Source: an uncultured Alphaproteobacteria bacterium
GTDB taxonomy: Bacteria > Pseudomonadota > Alphaproteobacteria > Rhodobacterales > Rhodobacteraceae
Assembly: GCA_913051655.1 (NCBI GenBank)
Contig: CAJXHI010000009.1
Coordinates: forward strand, 1 to 64,000
Direction: 5' to 3'
Length of the DNA stretch: 64,000 nt
Shown piece after piece: positions 41,244 to 51,904 of this stretch (position 1 is its first letter; each line of letters starts with the position of its first letter). A program made the position numbers and the translations under genes. The notes beneath the pieces were generated by a model. It ran no database searches. It was not told the DNA's origin and saw nothing but the letters and a program-made list of their open reading frames with translations.

Positions 41244-42719
41244 ATGTCTGGACAGCCCATGCTGAAATTTGTTTCCGTCGATCGGGAAATGCCTCAGAAG
41301 CGGTCGGCTGGGGAACGTGCGACAGATTTTAGTGAAATTTACGCGGAATTTGCCCGTGGAAAAGCAGCAGAGCAGGCCAGTCGTTGCAGTCAGTGTGGCG
41401 TGCCATACTGTCAGTCGCATTGTCCGTTGCACAACAACATCCCAGATTGGCTTATGTTGACTGCCGAAGGGCGTTTGCAAGAAGCTTATGAAGCGTCTCA
41501 GGAAACAAACTCCTTCCCTGAAATTTGTGGACGTATTTGCCCTCAGGACCGTCTGTGCGAGGGTAATTGTGTGATCGAAAGTGCAGGTCATGGTACAGTC
41601 ACTATTGGGGCAGTTGAAAAATATATAACCGACACTGCATGGGAACAAGGCTGGGTTAAACCAATCAAGCCCTCCGCTGAACTAATGTATTCCGTGGGCA
41701 TAATCGGTGCGGGCCCTGGTGGGCTTGCCGCAGCGGATCGGTTGCGTCGCAATGGAGTGCAAGTGACTGTCTATGATCGCTATGACCGTGCTGGTGGATT
41801 GCTGACATACGGTATACCGGGATTTAAGCTTGAGAAAGAAGTTGTTAACAAACGCAACGAACAATTGACAGCTGGCGGCATAAGGCTTGAGCTGAATTGT
41901 GATATTGGAAACGATATCACATTTGAAGCCCTTCGTGAGAAACACGATGCCGTGATCATTGCAACGGGTGTGTACAAAATACGTGATGTCGATATCGCTG
42001 GAACAAATCGCACTGGTGTTGTGCAGGCGCTTGATTATCTTACAGCCTCTAACAAAATCAATTTTGGGGACAAAGTCGCGGAATTTGACAATGGCGTTTT
42101 GAACGCAAAAGGCAAAAAGGTTGTTGTGATTGGTGGTGGGGATACGGCCATGGATTGCGTACGTACTGCAATACGCCAAGGCGCAATTTCTGTCAAATGT
42201 ATGTATCGCAGGGATCGCGCCAATATGCCAGGTTCTCAACGCGAGGTACAAAACGCCGAAGAAGAAGGCGTAGTTTTTGAATGGCTTTCTGCGCCAAAGG
42301 GATTTTTGGAGACGGCTGAACTGAACACGCTCTCTGACGCAGATACATTGTCTGCCCCTGTAAGAGCTGTTCACGGCTTTAAAATGCGCCTTGGTTCACC
42401 CGATGCAACAGGGCGTCGAGTGCCAGAGCCGATTGACGGTAGCGATTACGCTGAAGAAGCAACTTTGGTGATCAAAGCCTTGGGTTTTGAACCTGAAGAT
42501 TTGCCCAAACTCTTTGATCAACCAGATCTTCCGGTGACACGGTGGGGCACTATCAAAGCGGATTTTAAAACAGGAAAAACCGCGGTTGAGGGCGTTTACG
42601 CGGTCGGCGACATAGTGCGCGGTGCTTCCCTAGTGGTCTGGGCGATTCGCGATGGACGCGACACAGCGGATGCGATTTTGAAAGATATGAAAACTGCGGC
42701 CGCAATTGCGGCAGAATAA
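41244..42719 (+). CDS. gltD: Glutamate synthase small subunit
   Basis: NADPH-binding beta subunit of glutamate synthase; passes electrons to GltB. 491 residues from ATG 41244, which has AAGGA eight bases upstream. N-terminal Fe-S cysteines lie in CSQCGVPYCQSHCPLHN and CGRICPQDRLCEGNC. The FAD Rossmann motif is GAGPGGLAAA and the NADPH motif is GGGDTAMDC. Followed by gltB 120 bases later on the same strand. This small-then-large order is common in Rhodobacterales. Confidence 0.96.
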   Translation: MSGQPMLKFVSVDREMPQKRSAGERATDFSEIYAEFARGKAAEQASRCSQCGVPYCQSHCPLHNNIPDWLMLTAEGRLQEAYEASQETNSFPEICGRICPQDRLCEGNCVIESAGHGTVTIGAVEKYITDTAWEQGWVKPIKPSAELMYSVGIIGAGPGGLAAADRLRRNGVQVTVYDRYDRAGGLLTYGIPGFKLEKEVVNKRNEQLTAGGIRLELNCDIGNDITFEALREKHDAVIIATGVYKIRDVDIAGTNRTGVVQALDYLTASNKINFGDKVAEFDNGVLNAKGKKVVVIGGGDTAMDCVRTAIRQGAISVKCMYRRDRANMPGSQREVQNAEEEGVVFEWLSAPKGFLETAELNTLSDADTLSAPVRAVHGFKMRLGSPDATGRRVPEPIDGSDYAEEATLVIKALGFEPEDLPKLFDQPDLPVTRWGTIKADFKTGKTAVEGVYAVGDIVRGASLVVWAIRDGRDTADAILKDMKTAAAIAAE

Positions 42720-42841
42720 TCGCTTCGGGGCGAAGTAGAATGGGGCCCAGAATTTGAGCTCTAAGAGAGCAGGCTTCAAACAGTGACTTCGACAGTGGAT
42801 GCCTGCAGCTTTTTAAATAAAGAATTAGACGGGAGTTTGGG

Positions 42842-45800
42842 ATGACCAAATTTGATGATAAATGGGAAGTAAAAGAAGCGAGAAAGCGCGCATGGATGGC
42901 GGAACACAGCCTTTATCGTGACGCGGATGAACATGCTTCATGCGGCGTTGGTCTTGTGGTGTCTATAAGCGGTAAGCCCAGCCGTCGGGTCGTCGAAAAC
43001 GGCATTGCCGCGCTTAAGGCCGTCTGGCATCGCGGAGCTGTGGATGCAGACGGGAAGACGGGTGATGGAGCCGGAATTCACGTGCAGATCCCGGTACCTT
43101 TTTTCTATGATCAAATCCGCCGCACTGGCCATGAGCCACACAAAGGTGAATTGATTGCTGTGGGTCAGGTATTTCTGCCGCGCGCTGATTTTGGTGCGCA
43201 AGAAACCTGCCGCACAGTTGTGGAAAGCGAAGTTTTGCGCATGGGTTATTACATCCATGGATGGCGCCATGTGCCAGTTGAGATTGATTGCCTTGGCGAA
43301 AAAGCAAATGCAACCCGTCCTGAGATTGAACAAATCTTGATCAGCAACTCCAAAGGCGTAGACGAGGACACCTTTGAACGTGAACTCTATGTCATCCGTC
43401 GCCGCATTGAAAAAGCGTCAACCGCGGCTGGCGTAAGTGGGCTTTACATTGCGTCGATGTCTTGTCGCTCAATCATCTACAAAGGCATGATGCTGGCTGA
43501 GCAGGTAGCAGAATTTTATCCTGACTTGCAGGATGAACGTTTTGAAAGCGCATTTGCTATTTATCATCAGCGGTATTCTACAAATACTTTTCCTCAGTGG
43601 TGGCTGGCTCAACCGTTTCGCATGTTGGCACATAACGGAGAGATCAATACGCTCAAGGGAAATATTAATTGGATGAAAAGTCATGAAATCCGGATGGCCA
43701 GTGCTGCGTTTGGCGATATGGCTGAAGATATCAAGCCGATCATTCCGCATGGTTCATCTGACTCCGCAGCGCTTGACGCTGTGTTTGAAATGATGGTGCG
43801 TGCAGGTCGTGATGCACCAATGGCAAAAACCATTCTCGTGCCAGAAAGTTGGTCTAAGCAGGGTGATGAATTACCCCAAGCCTGGCGGGATATGTATTCC
43901 TATTGCAACTCCGTGATGGAGCCTTGGGATGGTCCTGCAGCGCTTGCCATGACCGATGGTCGCTGGGTCTGTGCAGGACTTGACCGAAATGGCCTTCGTC
44001 CTATGCGCTATGTTGTGACAGGGGATGGGCTTTTGATTGCAGGATCAGAGGCTGGTATGGTTCCTGTGGATGAAGCCACCGTACGCAAAAAAGGAGCGCT
44101 GGGTCCTGGACAGCTTTTGGCGGTAGATATGGCTGAAGGCAAACTGTTTCATGATACGCAGATCAAAAATAAATTAGCGGCCTCACAGCCTTTTGGAAAC
44201 TGGGTCACTAAGATCAAGGAGTTGGATAATGCGCTTGCCAATATCACTGAAAAGGCAATGTTCACTGGAGAAGACCTGCGCCGCCGTCAAATCGCCGCGG
44301 GCTACACCATTGAAGAGCTGGAACATATTCTAACCCCAATGGTTGAGACCGGTAAAGAGGCCTTGGCGTCTATGGGGGATGACACGCCAAGTGCAGTTTT
44401 GTCTAACAAATACAGACCATTGTCGCATTATTTTCGCCAAAACTTTTCTCAGGTGACCAATCCACCGATTGACAGTCTACGTGAATTCGGGGTGATGAGC
44501 TTGAAGACGCGTTTTGGAAACCTGAAAAACGTGCTTGATGAAAGCAGCCCGCAATCAGAGATTCTTGTTCTGGACTCGCCCTTTGTCGGGAATGCGCAGT
44601 GGGAGAAGCTGAAAGATACTTTTGACGCTGAACCCGTTGAAATCGATTGTAGCTTTGACAAAAATGCCGGGCCAAACGCACTTCAGGACGGGCTTGAGCG
44701 CATTAGAACAGAGGCCGAGGATGCTGTCCGATCTGGTTCAGGGCACCTCGTACTGACAGATCATTTGTCCAATGCAAATCGCGTTGCGATGCCTATGATC
44801 TTGGCAACATCTGCAGTTCACAGTCATTTGACGCGCAAAGGACTGCGCACCTTTACCTCCATCAACGTTCGCTCCGCGGAATGTATTGATCCGCATTATT
44901 TTGCCGTTTTGGTCGCTGCAGGGGCCACTGTTGTAAACGCGTATCTTGCCGAAGACAGTATCGGTGAACGTATTGATCGCAGACTGCTAGGTGGTACGCT
45001 AAGCGAAGCAATGCGACGCTATCGTAATGCCATTGATCAAGGTCTTTTGAAAATCATGTCCAAGATGGGGATTTCTGTGATCTCCTCTTATCGGGGTGGT
45101 TTAAATTTTGAAGCTGTAGGACTTTCGCGCGCGATGTGCGCAGAGTATTTCCCGGGTCTCATCAGCCGTATTTCTGGCATTGGTTTGATTGGCGTTCAAA
45201 AGAAGGCCGTCGAAATTCATTATACTGCTTGGGCTGGGCAGGCAGATTTCATCCCAATGGGTGGCTTTTACAAATCGCGAAAGTCTGGGGAGACCCACGC
45301 TTGGGAAGCGCAGACCATGCACATGATGCAGGCGGCCTGTAATCGGGCAAGCTATGATCTTTGGAAACAATATTCAGCGCGGATGCAGGCGAACCCTCCC
45401 ATACATCTGCGCGATTTGCTCGCGATCAAACCGTTAAGCGCGCCGGTTCCATTGGATGAGGTCGAAAGCATCACATCTATCCGAAAACGCTTTGTAACGC
45501 CAGGAATGTCGCTTGGCGCGTTGAGCCCAGAGGCGCATAAAACGCTGAATGTCGCAATGAACAGGATCGGTGCAAAGTCCGACAGTGGCGAAGGCGGAGA
45601 AGATCCCGCACACTTTCACCCTGAACCCAATGGCGATAATCCATCTGCCAAGATTAAACAGGTGGCCTCTGGACGCTTTGGAGTGACAGCAGAATATCTT
45701 AATCAGTGTGAAGAGCTGGAAATCAAGGTCGCTCAGGGCGCAAAGCCGGGTGAAGGAGGCCAGTTGCCTGGGATGAAGGTCACTGATCTGATTGCGCGTT

Positions 45801-47380
45801 TGCGTCATTCGACCAAAGGTGTGACGCTGATTTCTCCGCCGCCTCACCATGACATCTACTCGATCGAGGATCTTGCACAGCTTATTTATGATCTGAAACA
45901 GATCAACCCGCGCTGTAAAGTGACGGTGAAGCTTGTGGCAGCATCCGGTGTGGGAACCATAGCGGCAGGTGTTGCTAAGGCTGAAGCCGATGTAATCCTC
46001 ATTTCGGGACACAATGGGGGTACAGGTGCATCTCCAGCGACTTCCGTGAAGTTTGCCGGTTTGCCTTGGGAAATGGGCCTGACTGAGGCGCATCAGGTTC
46101 TTGCGATGAACAATCTGCGTAGTCGCATCACACTTCGCACTGATGGTGGTTTGCGCACAGGGCGTGATATCATTATGGCTGCAATGATGGGCGCGGAAGA
46201 ATATGGTATTGGAACAGCCGCGCTCATTGCGATGGGCTGTATAATGGTGCGCCAGTGCCAGTCCAATACCTGCCCTGTTGGCGTTTGCACGCAGAAAGAA
46301 GATTTGCGCGCTAAATTCACAGGCAATGCGAATAAAGTTGTCAACCTTATTACCTTTTACGCGCAAGAGGTGCGTGAAATTCTGGCAAGCATCGGGGCGC
46401 GTTCAATTGATGATATCATCGGTCGTGCCGATCTTTTGAGCCAAGTCAGTCGTGGGGCGGATCACCTTGACGACCTTGATCTAAATCCGCTTCTGATCAC
46501 GGTGGATGGTGCCGAAAAGATCGTCTACAACCGCGATCGCGATAGAAACTCTGTGCCCGACACATTGGATAAAGAAATCGTGGCTGACGCTGCGCGTTTC
46601 CTGAATGATCGTGAAAAGATGCAGTTGAGCTACTCTGTCCGAAATACACACCGTACCGTGGGTACCAGAACTTCAAGTCACATAGTGCGTAATTTCGGGA
46701 TGCGTAGTGATCTACAGCCAGATCACTTGACGGTGAAACTCACAGGGAGTGCCGGTCAATCACTTGGCGCGTTTGCAACGCGCGGCCTGAAACTAGAAGT
46801 ATCCGGTGATGCCAATGACTATGTCGGCAAAGGGCTGTCGGGGGGTACCGTCGTCGTGCGACCCAATATGGCCAGCCCCTTGGTGGCGGCAGACAACACT
46901 ATAATTGGCAATACTGTGCTTTATGGTGCAACAGATGGCTATCTCTTTGCCGCTGGACGAGCCGGTGAACGGTTCTGCGTGCGCAATTCAGGGGCCAAGG
47001 TTGTTGTAGAAGGCTGCGGCAGCAACGGCTGCGAATATATGACAGGCGGGGTTAGCGTGATCCTTGGCTCTATTGGGGCTAACTTTGGTGCTGGGATGAC
47101 GGGTGGAATGGCGTATCTTTATGATCCTGAGGGTCACGCGCCGAGAATGGTCAACATGGAGACCCTTGTTACCGGCCCAGTCAGCGTTGAACATTGGGAA
47201 ATGCAGCTTAAGGATCTGATTGAACAGCACGCGTTAGAAACTGGTAGCCTTAATGCGCAGGACATTTTGCAGCAATGGTCAAGTGAACTTTCAAACTTTT
47301 TGCAGGTCTGCCCAAAAGAAATGTTGGTGCATTTGCCTCATCCACTGTCTTTAGCATCCGAGAGTATTCCTGCCCAATAA
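42842..47380 (+). CDS. gltB: Glutamate synthase large subunit
   Basis: Alpha subunit of NADPH-glutamate synthase: transfers glutamine amide nitrogen to 2-oxoglutarate. 1512 residues. The glutamine amidotransferase domain begins at SCGVGLVVS, with the catalytic Cys about residue 34 after a propeptide; then AHNGEINTLKGNINWM. The central and FMN-binding synthase domains follow, with GEGGEDPAHF and LISGHNGGTGASP; the Fe-S cysteines lie in GCIMVRQCQSNTCPVGVC; the C-terminal beta-helix domain (GGTVVVRP, GERFCVRNSGA) is complete. Start has GGGAGTTTGGG just upstream. Confidence 0.97.
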   Translation: MTKFDDKWEVKEARKRAWMAEHSLYRDADEHASCGVGLVVSISGKPSRRVVENGIAALKAVWHRGAVDADGKTGDGAGIHVQIPVPFFYDQIRRTGHEPHKGELIAVGQVFLPRADFGAQETCRTVVESEVLRMGYYIHGWRHVPVEIDCLGEKANATRPEIEQILISNSKGVDEDTFERELYVIRRRIEKASTAAGVSGLYIASMSCRSIIYKGMMLAEQVAEFYPDLQDERFESAFAIYHQRYSTNTFPQWWLAQPFRMLAHNGEINTLKGNINWMKSHEIRMASAAFGDMAEDIKPIIPHGSSDSAALDAVFEMMVRAGRDAPMAKTILVPESWSKQGDELPQAWRDMYSYCNSVMEPWDGPAALAMTDGRWVCAGLDRNGLRPMRYVVTGDGLLIAGSEAGMVPVDEATVRKKGALGPGQLLAVDMAEGKLFHDTQIKNKLAASQPFGNWVTKIKELDNALANITEKAMFTGEDLRRRQIAAGYTIEELEHILTPMVETGKEALASMGDDTPSAVLSNKYRPLSHYFRQNFSQVTNPPIDSLREFGVMSLKTRFGNLKNVLDESSPQSEILVLDSPFVGNAQWEKLKDTFDAEPVEIDCSFDKNAGPNALQDGLERIRTEAEDAVRSGSGHLVLTDHLSNANRVAMPMILATSAVHSHLTRKGLRTFTSINVRSAECIDPHYFAVLVAAGATVVNAYLAEDSIGERIDRRLLGGTLSEAMRRYRNAIDQGLLKIMSKMGISVISSYRGGLNFEAVGLSRAMCAEYFPGLISRISGIGLIGVQKKAVEIHYTAWAGQADFIPMGGFYKSRKSGETHAWEAQTMHMMQAACNRASYDLWKQYSARMQANPPIHLRDLLAIKPLSAPVPLDEVESITSIRKRFVTPGMSLGALSPEAHKTLNVAMNRIGAKSDSGEGGEDPAHFHPEPNGDNPSAKIKQVASGRFGVTAEYLNQCEELEIKVAQGAKPGEGGQLPGMKVTDLIARLRHSTKGVTLISPPPHHDIYSIEDLAQLIYDLKQINPRCKVTVKLVAASGVGTIAAGVAKAEADVILISGHNGGTGASPATSVKFAGLPWEMGLTEAHQVLAMNNLRSRITLRTDGGLRTGRDIIMAAMMGAEEYGIGTAALIAMGCIMVRQCQSNTCPVGVCTQKEDLRAKFTGNANKVVNLITFYAQEVREILASIGARSIDDIIGRADLLSQVSRGADHLDDLDLNPLLITVDGAEKIVYNRDRDRNSVPDTLDKEIVADAARFLNDREKMQLSYSVRNTHRTVGTRTSSHIVRNFGMRSDLQPDHLTVKLTGSAGQSLGAFATRGLKLEVSGDANDYVGKGLSGGTVVVRPNMASPLVAADNTIIGNTVLYGATDGYLFAAGRAGERFCVRNSGAKVVVEGCGSNGCEYMTGGVSVILGSIGANFGAGMTGGMAYLYDPEGHAPRMVNMETLVTGPVSVEHWEMQLKDLIEQHALETGSLNAQDILQQWSSELSNFLQVCPKEMLVHLPHPLSLASESIPAQ

Positions 47381-47574
47381 ACGCAGTTTCGTCTCACACG
47401 TCCGGAGCATTATTTAGACCTGTAAATGACACTCAAGGAAGCACCAGATAGCTTTTTCGTGGTATTTATCGGCAACATTGCGAGAATTTCTCTGTACCAA
47501 GACAAATTTAGAGCATTGAAATCATGCCGCTAAATGGGCATTGATAATGCGGTATCAAAGACCGGAATAAATGT

Positions 47575-48240
47575 ATGTTTAGGCTCTATCACTTCGCGCT
47601 TTCCCCGTTTTCCCGAAAAGTACGGCTATGTCTTGCTGAAAAGAAAATTGAGGTTGAACTTGTCGAGGAAAAATATTGGGAACAATCTTCAGAATTTTTG
47701 CGACGCAGTCCAGCAGGTCGTGTCCCCATATTGCGTATTCAGGGACGCAATCTGAGCGAAAGTCTCCCAATTTGCGAATATTTAGAGGAAATCTATCCAA
47801 ACCCAATCCTTATCCCAAAAACTGCAGAAGAGCGTTATGAAGTGCGCCGTTTAGTCAATTGGTTTGACGATAAGTTCTATCACGAGGTAACCCAAAACCT
47901 CTTGCATGAACGCTTGATCAAAAAGATATCGGGTGCGGGTTTTCCGGACAGTAAAAATGTCAAAGAAGGTGCAAAGCAAATAAAATATCATCTTGATTAC
48001 ATGGCTTGGTTGCTGGAACGGCGTCGATGGTTGGCAGGCGATGTGATGACCTTATCAGATTTTGCTGCAGCCTCTCACTTGTCCTGTCTAGATTATATTT
48101 CTGATGTGGATTGGAACCGTTCCGCTGCGATCAAAGATTGGTATGCAAAGATCAAATCTCGCCCTGCATTTCGCAGTATTTTGGCCGATCAGGTTCCGGG
48201 GTTTGCACCACCGCGTCACTACAACGATCTTGATTTTTGA
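47575..48240 (+). CDS. Glutathione S-transferase family protein
   Basis: 221 residues. The thioredoxin-like N-terminal domain begins [17 protein letters not shown], with the likely active Ser at position 9 or 12, then [22 protein letters not shown], including the cis-Pro and the SE glutathione-binding pair. A helical C-terminal domain follows with [17 protein letters not shown]. Substrate unknown. Its stop overlaps the ATG of queG by one base (TGATG). Confidence 0.9.
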   Translation: MFRLYHFALSPFSRKVRLCLAEKKIEVELVEEKYWEQSSEFLRRSPAGRVPILRIQGRNLSESLPICEYLEEIYPNPILIPKTAEERYEVRRLVNWFDDKFYHEVTQNLLHERLIKKISGAGFPDSKNVKEGAKQIKYHLDYMAWLLERRRWLAGDVMTLSDFAAASHLSCLDYISDVDWNRSAAIKDWYAKIKSRPAFRSILADQVPGFAPPRHYNDLDF

Positions 48241-49304
48241 TGTACTCTTCAGGGGCAGGATATGGAGCGTCAGAAGCTTTGAAATCTGCGCTTCGAGCTA
48301 ATGCCGTGGAAGAAGGTTTCGATGCACTGCGTATCTGCCGACCATGCGATGTCCCAGAGGTAGCTGGGCGATTAAACCAGTTCCTCAAAAAACAGTATCA
48401 TGGTCAGATGACATGGCTAAAGGAACGCAAAGAATGGCGTGGTGATCCCTCCCGCCTTTGGCCCGAGGCAAGGTCAGTCATTATGTTGGCGCATAATTAT
48501 GGACCTGAGCATGATCCACTTCACATTTTGGAGGAAAGGGAAAAAGCGGCGATTTCTGTTTACGCCCAGAATAAAGATTACCACAACATCATTAAAAAGC
48601 GTCTGAAATCTTTAGCGCGCTGGTTGATTGCTGAGGCAGGTGGGGAGGCCAAAGTTTTTGTAGATACGGCACCCGTTCCCGAAAAGCCACTAGCGCAGGC
48701 AGCGGGTCTGGGGTGGCAGGGAAAACATACCAACCTCGTCAGTCGTCAATATGGCAGCTGGCTTTTCATAGGCTCTGTTTTTACGACCCTCACCCTTCCC
48801 GTTGATTCAGCCGAAGTGGATCATTGCGGCAATTGTTCCGCCTGCTTGTCAATTTGTCCGACTGCAGCTTTTCCCAAACCCTATCAACTGGATGCGCGCC
48901 GGTGCATTTCATATTTGACCATCGAACACAAAGGCCCAGTTTCGATGGATTTGCGTGAAAAGCTTGGCAATCGGATTTATGGTTGTGATGATTGCCTCGC
49001 AGTCTGCCCTTGGAACAAATTCGCGCGTACCGCTACAGAGACACGCTATCATGCACGCGATGATCTGCTGGCTCCTGATCTTGCCAAGCTCGCTATGTTG
49101 GATGATACCGCGTTTCGCGCCAAATTTTCAGGTAGCCCCATCAAACGCATAGGCCGTGATCGTTTCATAAGAAATGTAGCCTATGCAATTGGAAATTCTG
49201 CACAGATTGCGCTGCTTCCTGTTGCCAAACGATTGACCAAAGACGATGACCCCACAGTTGCTGAGGCTGCGACATGGGCCTGTGCGAAATTGAATCGTCT
49301 TTGA
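48240..49304 (+). CDS. queG: Epoxyqueuosine reductase
   Basis: Reduces epoxyqueuosine to queuosine in tRNA, using cobalamin and two 4Fe-4S clusters. 354 residues. The N-terminal half has the cobalamin-binding region ([20 protein letters not shown]). The ferredoxin-like cysteine sets are [16 protein letters not shown], then [14 protein letters not shown]. The C-terminus has HEAT-like helices. Start overlaps the stop of the glutathione transferase gene, suggesting coupling. Confidence 0.95.
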   Translation: MYSSGAGYGASEALKSALRANAVEEGFDALRICRPCDVPEVAGRLNQFLKKQYHGQMTWLKERKEWRGDPSRLWPEARSVIMLAHNYGPEHDPLHILEEREKAAISVYAQNKDYHNIIKKRLKSLARWLIAEAGGEAKVFVDTAPVPEKPLAQAAGLGWQGKHTNLVSRQYGSWLFIGSVFTTLTLPVDSAEVDHCGNCSACLSICPTAAFPKPYQLDARRCISYLTIEHKGPVSMDLREKLGNRIYGCDDCLAVCPWNKFARTATETRYHARDDLLAPDLAKLAMLDDTAFRAKFSGSPIKRIGRDRFIRNVAYAIGNSAQIALLPVAKRLTKDDDPTVAEAATWACAKLNRL

Positions 49305-49393
49305 CAAATTACAAACGACATTAAATATGCTGCAAATCAACTATCATACATGATGGTAGTATTATCCCGTACTGGGCGATGAACGAGGTGAAT

Positions 49394-51400
49394 ATGACCT
49401 ATCTTTTGGGGATTGATACTGGGGGAACCTACACCGATGCTGTGATCCTCAAAGAGGAGAAAGAGGTAATTGCCAGCGCAAAATCGCTCACTACGCGAGA
49501 AGATTTGGCGCTGGGTATCGGGCGCGCGGTACAAAGTGTGCTTAGCACTTCTGCTGTGTCTGCCGCTCAAGTCTCAATGGCATCTTTGTCCACTACATTA
49601 GCCACGAACGCATTGGTCGAAGGACAGGGTGACAGGATCGGTTTAATTTACATAGGGTTTCGTGATGGCGCCGTTGTAAAAAATGGTCTTTCAGCGGCGC
49701 TTAAAGGTGATCCATTTTTGGAATTGAAGGGTGGGCACAGCCATGCCGGTATCGAAGTATGCCCGCTGGATGAAGCCACTTTGCGAGCTTGGATCGCGGG
49801 GCTCAGTGGCATGTCTGCCTTTGCGGTGGCCAGTCAATTTGCTACAAGAAACCCTGCGCATGAAGTCCGCGCGGCAGAGATCGTGAAAGAGCTTACTGGA
49901 AAACCGGTAAGTGCATCCCATCAGTTTTCAGCAAAGCTGAACGGTCCAAAACGTGCGCTGACCGCACTTCTGAATGCGCGTTTGATTGGCATGATCGACA
50001 CGTTGATCTGTCGCGCAAGTGGCCAGTTACAAAATCTTGGTATTCTTGCCCCTTTGATGGTGGTACGCGGCGATGGTGCGCTTATTTCTCAAGATCAGGC
50101 GAGAGAAAAACCTATCGAAACGATATTGAGTGGACCAGCGGCTTCAATCGTTGGGGCGCGATGGCTCACTGGGGCGTCTGATGCGCTGGTCTCTGATATT
50201 GGTGGCACGACAACGGATGTTGCTCTTTTGAAAAATGGCCGCCCCGCGATAGATCCGATGGGTGCACAGGTGGGGCCCTATCGCACCATGGTCGAAGCGG
50301 TGGCGATGCGAACGACAGGCCTTGGCGGGGACAGTGAAGTACATTTTCAAGTTGAAGGGCTATCTGGGGGTTTCTTTCTTGGGCCTAAGCGCGTTCTGCC
50401 TGTAAGCTTGGCCGCCCTTGATCAGCCTCAAGTCATGCATGATGCGCTTGATATGCAGCTAAAATCTTCGTTGCCCGGCGAGTACGATGGGCGCTTTGTT
50501 CGAAAAATCACCAACATAGATCCTGTAAATTTTGCCGCTCGTGACAGGCAGCTTTGGCTCAAATTGACAGATACCTTCCAACCCATGGCGCATGTGATTA
50601 GCAACAGATTGGAAGCGCAGGGTTTGTCTCGGCTCGTAAGTCGTGGTCTTGCACAAATCGCCGCACTCACGCCTTCGGACGCCAGTCATGTACTTGGTAA
50701 CACAGATGTTTGGGACAAAGGAATGGCAGAAAAGGCTTTGCTATTGTTTGGACGTCGGCGCACGGGGTTAGGCGTGCAACTGGGCACGGACGTCCACGAA
50801 CTTGCCCAAAAGGTCGTCGATCAACTGACCCATCAAACCACTCTTGCACTTTTGGAGGCAGCATTTGAGGAAGAAGAGACTGACTTTGGTACACCATCCC
50901 TTGCTTTGGCCTCACATCCTCTTTTGCAAAGGGGGCTTGCTGGGCATCGCGGGATCCTGAAAATAGATGTTGGACTGAACGTTCCAGTCGTTGGACTTGG
51001 GGCTTCGGCACCAACGTATTATCCAGCAGTTGGGGACAGAATAAACTGTGAAATGATCTTGCCTTCACATGCCGGCGTTGCAAATGCGATCGGAGCTGTC
51101 GTCGGGCGGGTCACTATGCGGGCAAGTGGTATAATCACCAGCCCAAGCGAAGGACACTACCGTGTGCACCTCAGCGATAGGGTTTTGGATTTTTCTGATG
51201 AGCAAGAAGCACTCTTGGCACTTGAATACAAACTTTGTCAATCAGCCCAATCTGCCGCTCAATCTGCTGGCGCAGAGGATGTGGAATTAGATGTGTCCCG
51301 CGATGTCCGCAAAGCAACTATCGAACACAAGCATATGTTTGTCGAAGCTGAAGTGCATGTCGTTGCAACAGGGCGACCAAGGATTACCAACACGGCTTGA
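49394..51400 (+). CDS. Hydantoinase/oxoprolinase family protein (HyuA-like)
   Basis: 668 residues. Member of the HyuA/acetophenone carboxylase family, with ASKHA-type ATPase folds: LLGIDTGGTYTDAVIL at the N-terminus, LSTTLATNALVEGQG, and the second ATP site DIGGTTTDVALL (about residue 275). The family hydrolyses hydantoins or 5-oxoproline, or carboxylates ketones, with ATP and often with a partner HyuB. No HyuB is nearby, so the substrate is open. GAGGTG six bases before the chosen ATG favours 49394 over 49379. Confidence 0.87.
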   Translation: MTYLLGIDTGGTYTDAVILKEEKEVIASAKSLTTREDLALGIGRAVQSVLSTSAVSAAQVSMASLSTTLATNALVEGQGDRIGLIYIGFRDGAVVKNGLSAALKGDPFLELKGGHSHAGIEVCPLDEATLRAWIAGLSGMSAFAVASQFATRNPAHEVRAAEIVKELTGKPVSASHQFSAKLNGPKRALTALLNARLIGMIDTLICRASGQLQNLGILAPLMVVRGDGALISQDQAREKPIETILSGPAASIVGARWLTGASDALVSDIGGTTTDVALLKNGRPAIDPMGAQVGPYRTMVEAVAMRTTGLGGDSEVHFQVEGLSGGFFLGPKRVLPVSLAALDQPQVMHDALDMQLKSSLPGEYDGRFVRKITNIDPVNFAARDRQLWLKLTDTFQPMAHVISNRLEAQGLSRLVSRGLAQIAALTPSDASHVLGNTDVWDKGMAEKALLLFGRRRTGLGVQLGTDVHELAQKVVDQLTHQTTLALLEAAFEEEETDFGTPSLALASHPLLQRGLAGHRGILKIDVGLNVPVVGLGASAPTYYPAVGDRINCEMILPSHAGVANAIGAVVGRVTMRASGIITSPSEGHYRVHLSDRVLDFSDEQEALLALEYKLCQSAQSAAQSAGAEDVELDVSRDVRKATIEHKHMFVEAEVHVVATGRPRITNTA

Positions 51401-51460
51401 TTATCTATTAGAAGCTGTCACTCTAATCTTATGTGATGATTACATTCAAGGGATTATAAG

Positions 51461-51892
51461 ATGACTTAACACAGGGTAAACTTGGTAACAGTTGGAGTAC
51501 CGGCCCTTTCAAAATTCCGATATTTTTATGAGGCAATTCGTCGTCAGTATATCCAGAAACTCAAGACAAAATAATGCTTTTCGAGCTCAATGATCTGGCG
51601 TTGGGATTTCTCGGTGTAAGCGACTTGCCAAAGAACCAAGTTCGCTTAGATGCGATTTTGGGCATGGGGGTCTTTACCTCGCTCATCAATTAAACCAGTA
51701 AAGCTTGGGCCGGTGATGTTAAAGATACGGCTGTCGAGGCGGATGCCAAGCTCCCCCCCAAATTTTTTTGGGGGGGGAGCTTACTCTGTTTTTTAAGCGG
51801 GCCCTGATGAACACCTTTGGGAGATCGTCTTTAACCCGTATTGACCTTTGATATCAGATGGACGCTTGGTTTTGGCTGTTCCCATGGCGTAA
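51461..51892 (+). pseudogene. Remnant of a VOC (glyoxalase-fold) protein
   Basis: From the ATG at 51461 the third codon is a stop, and then VNLVTVGVPALSKFRYFYEA continues the fold, matching the start of VOC proteins (VNLVTLGVxDLxxSxxFYEA). After a frameshift come FELNDLALGFLGVSDL, KLPPKFFWGGS, and in a further frame PDEHLWEIVFNPY followed by a stop. The last two match the WGGYSGYFxDPDGHLWEV end of the family. Multiple stops and frameshifts show decay. It fills the gap between the hydantoinase-like gene and the amidase. Confidence 0.75.
51748..51782. repeat. Perfect inverted repeat with C7/G7 runs
   Basis: Two 12-base arms, AAGCTCCCCCCC (51748-51759) and GGGGGGGAGCTT (51771-51782), around an 11-base middle of A3T7G. 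It could form a very strong hairpin. It lies inside the VOC remnant, where it encodes the KLPPKFFWGGS block, so it may be coding sequence that drifted into symmetry rather than a selected terminator. Confidence 0.8.
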
Positions 51893-51904
51893 AAGACAAT
51901 CGCG

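Noticed and set aside
45434-46366. Long minus-strand open frame (310 codons) inside gltB.
   Set aside because: It is the antisense shadow of a highly conserved gltB segment; the translation is rich in Cys, His and Arg and matches no family.
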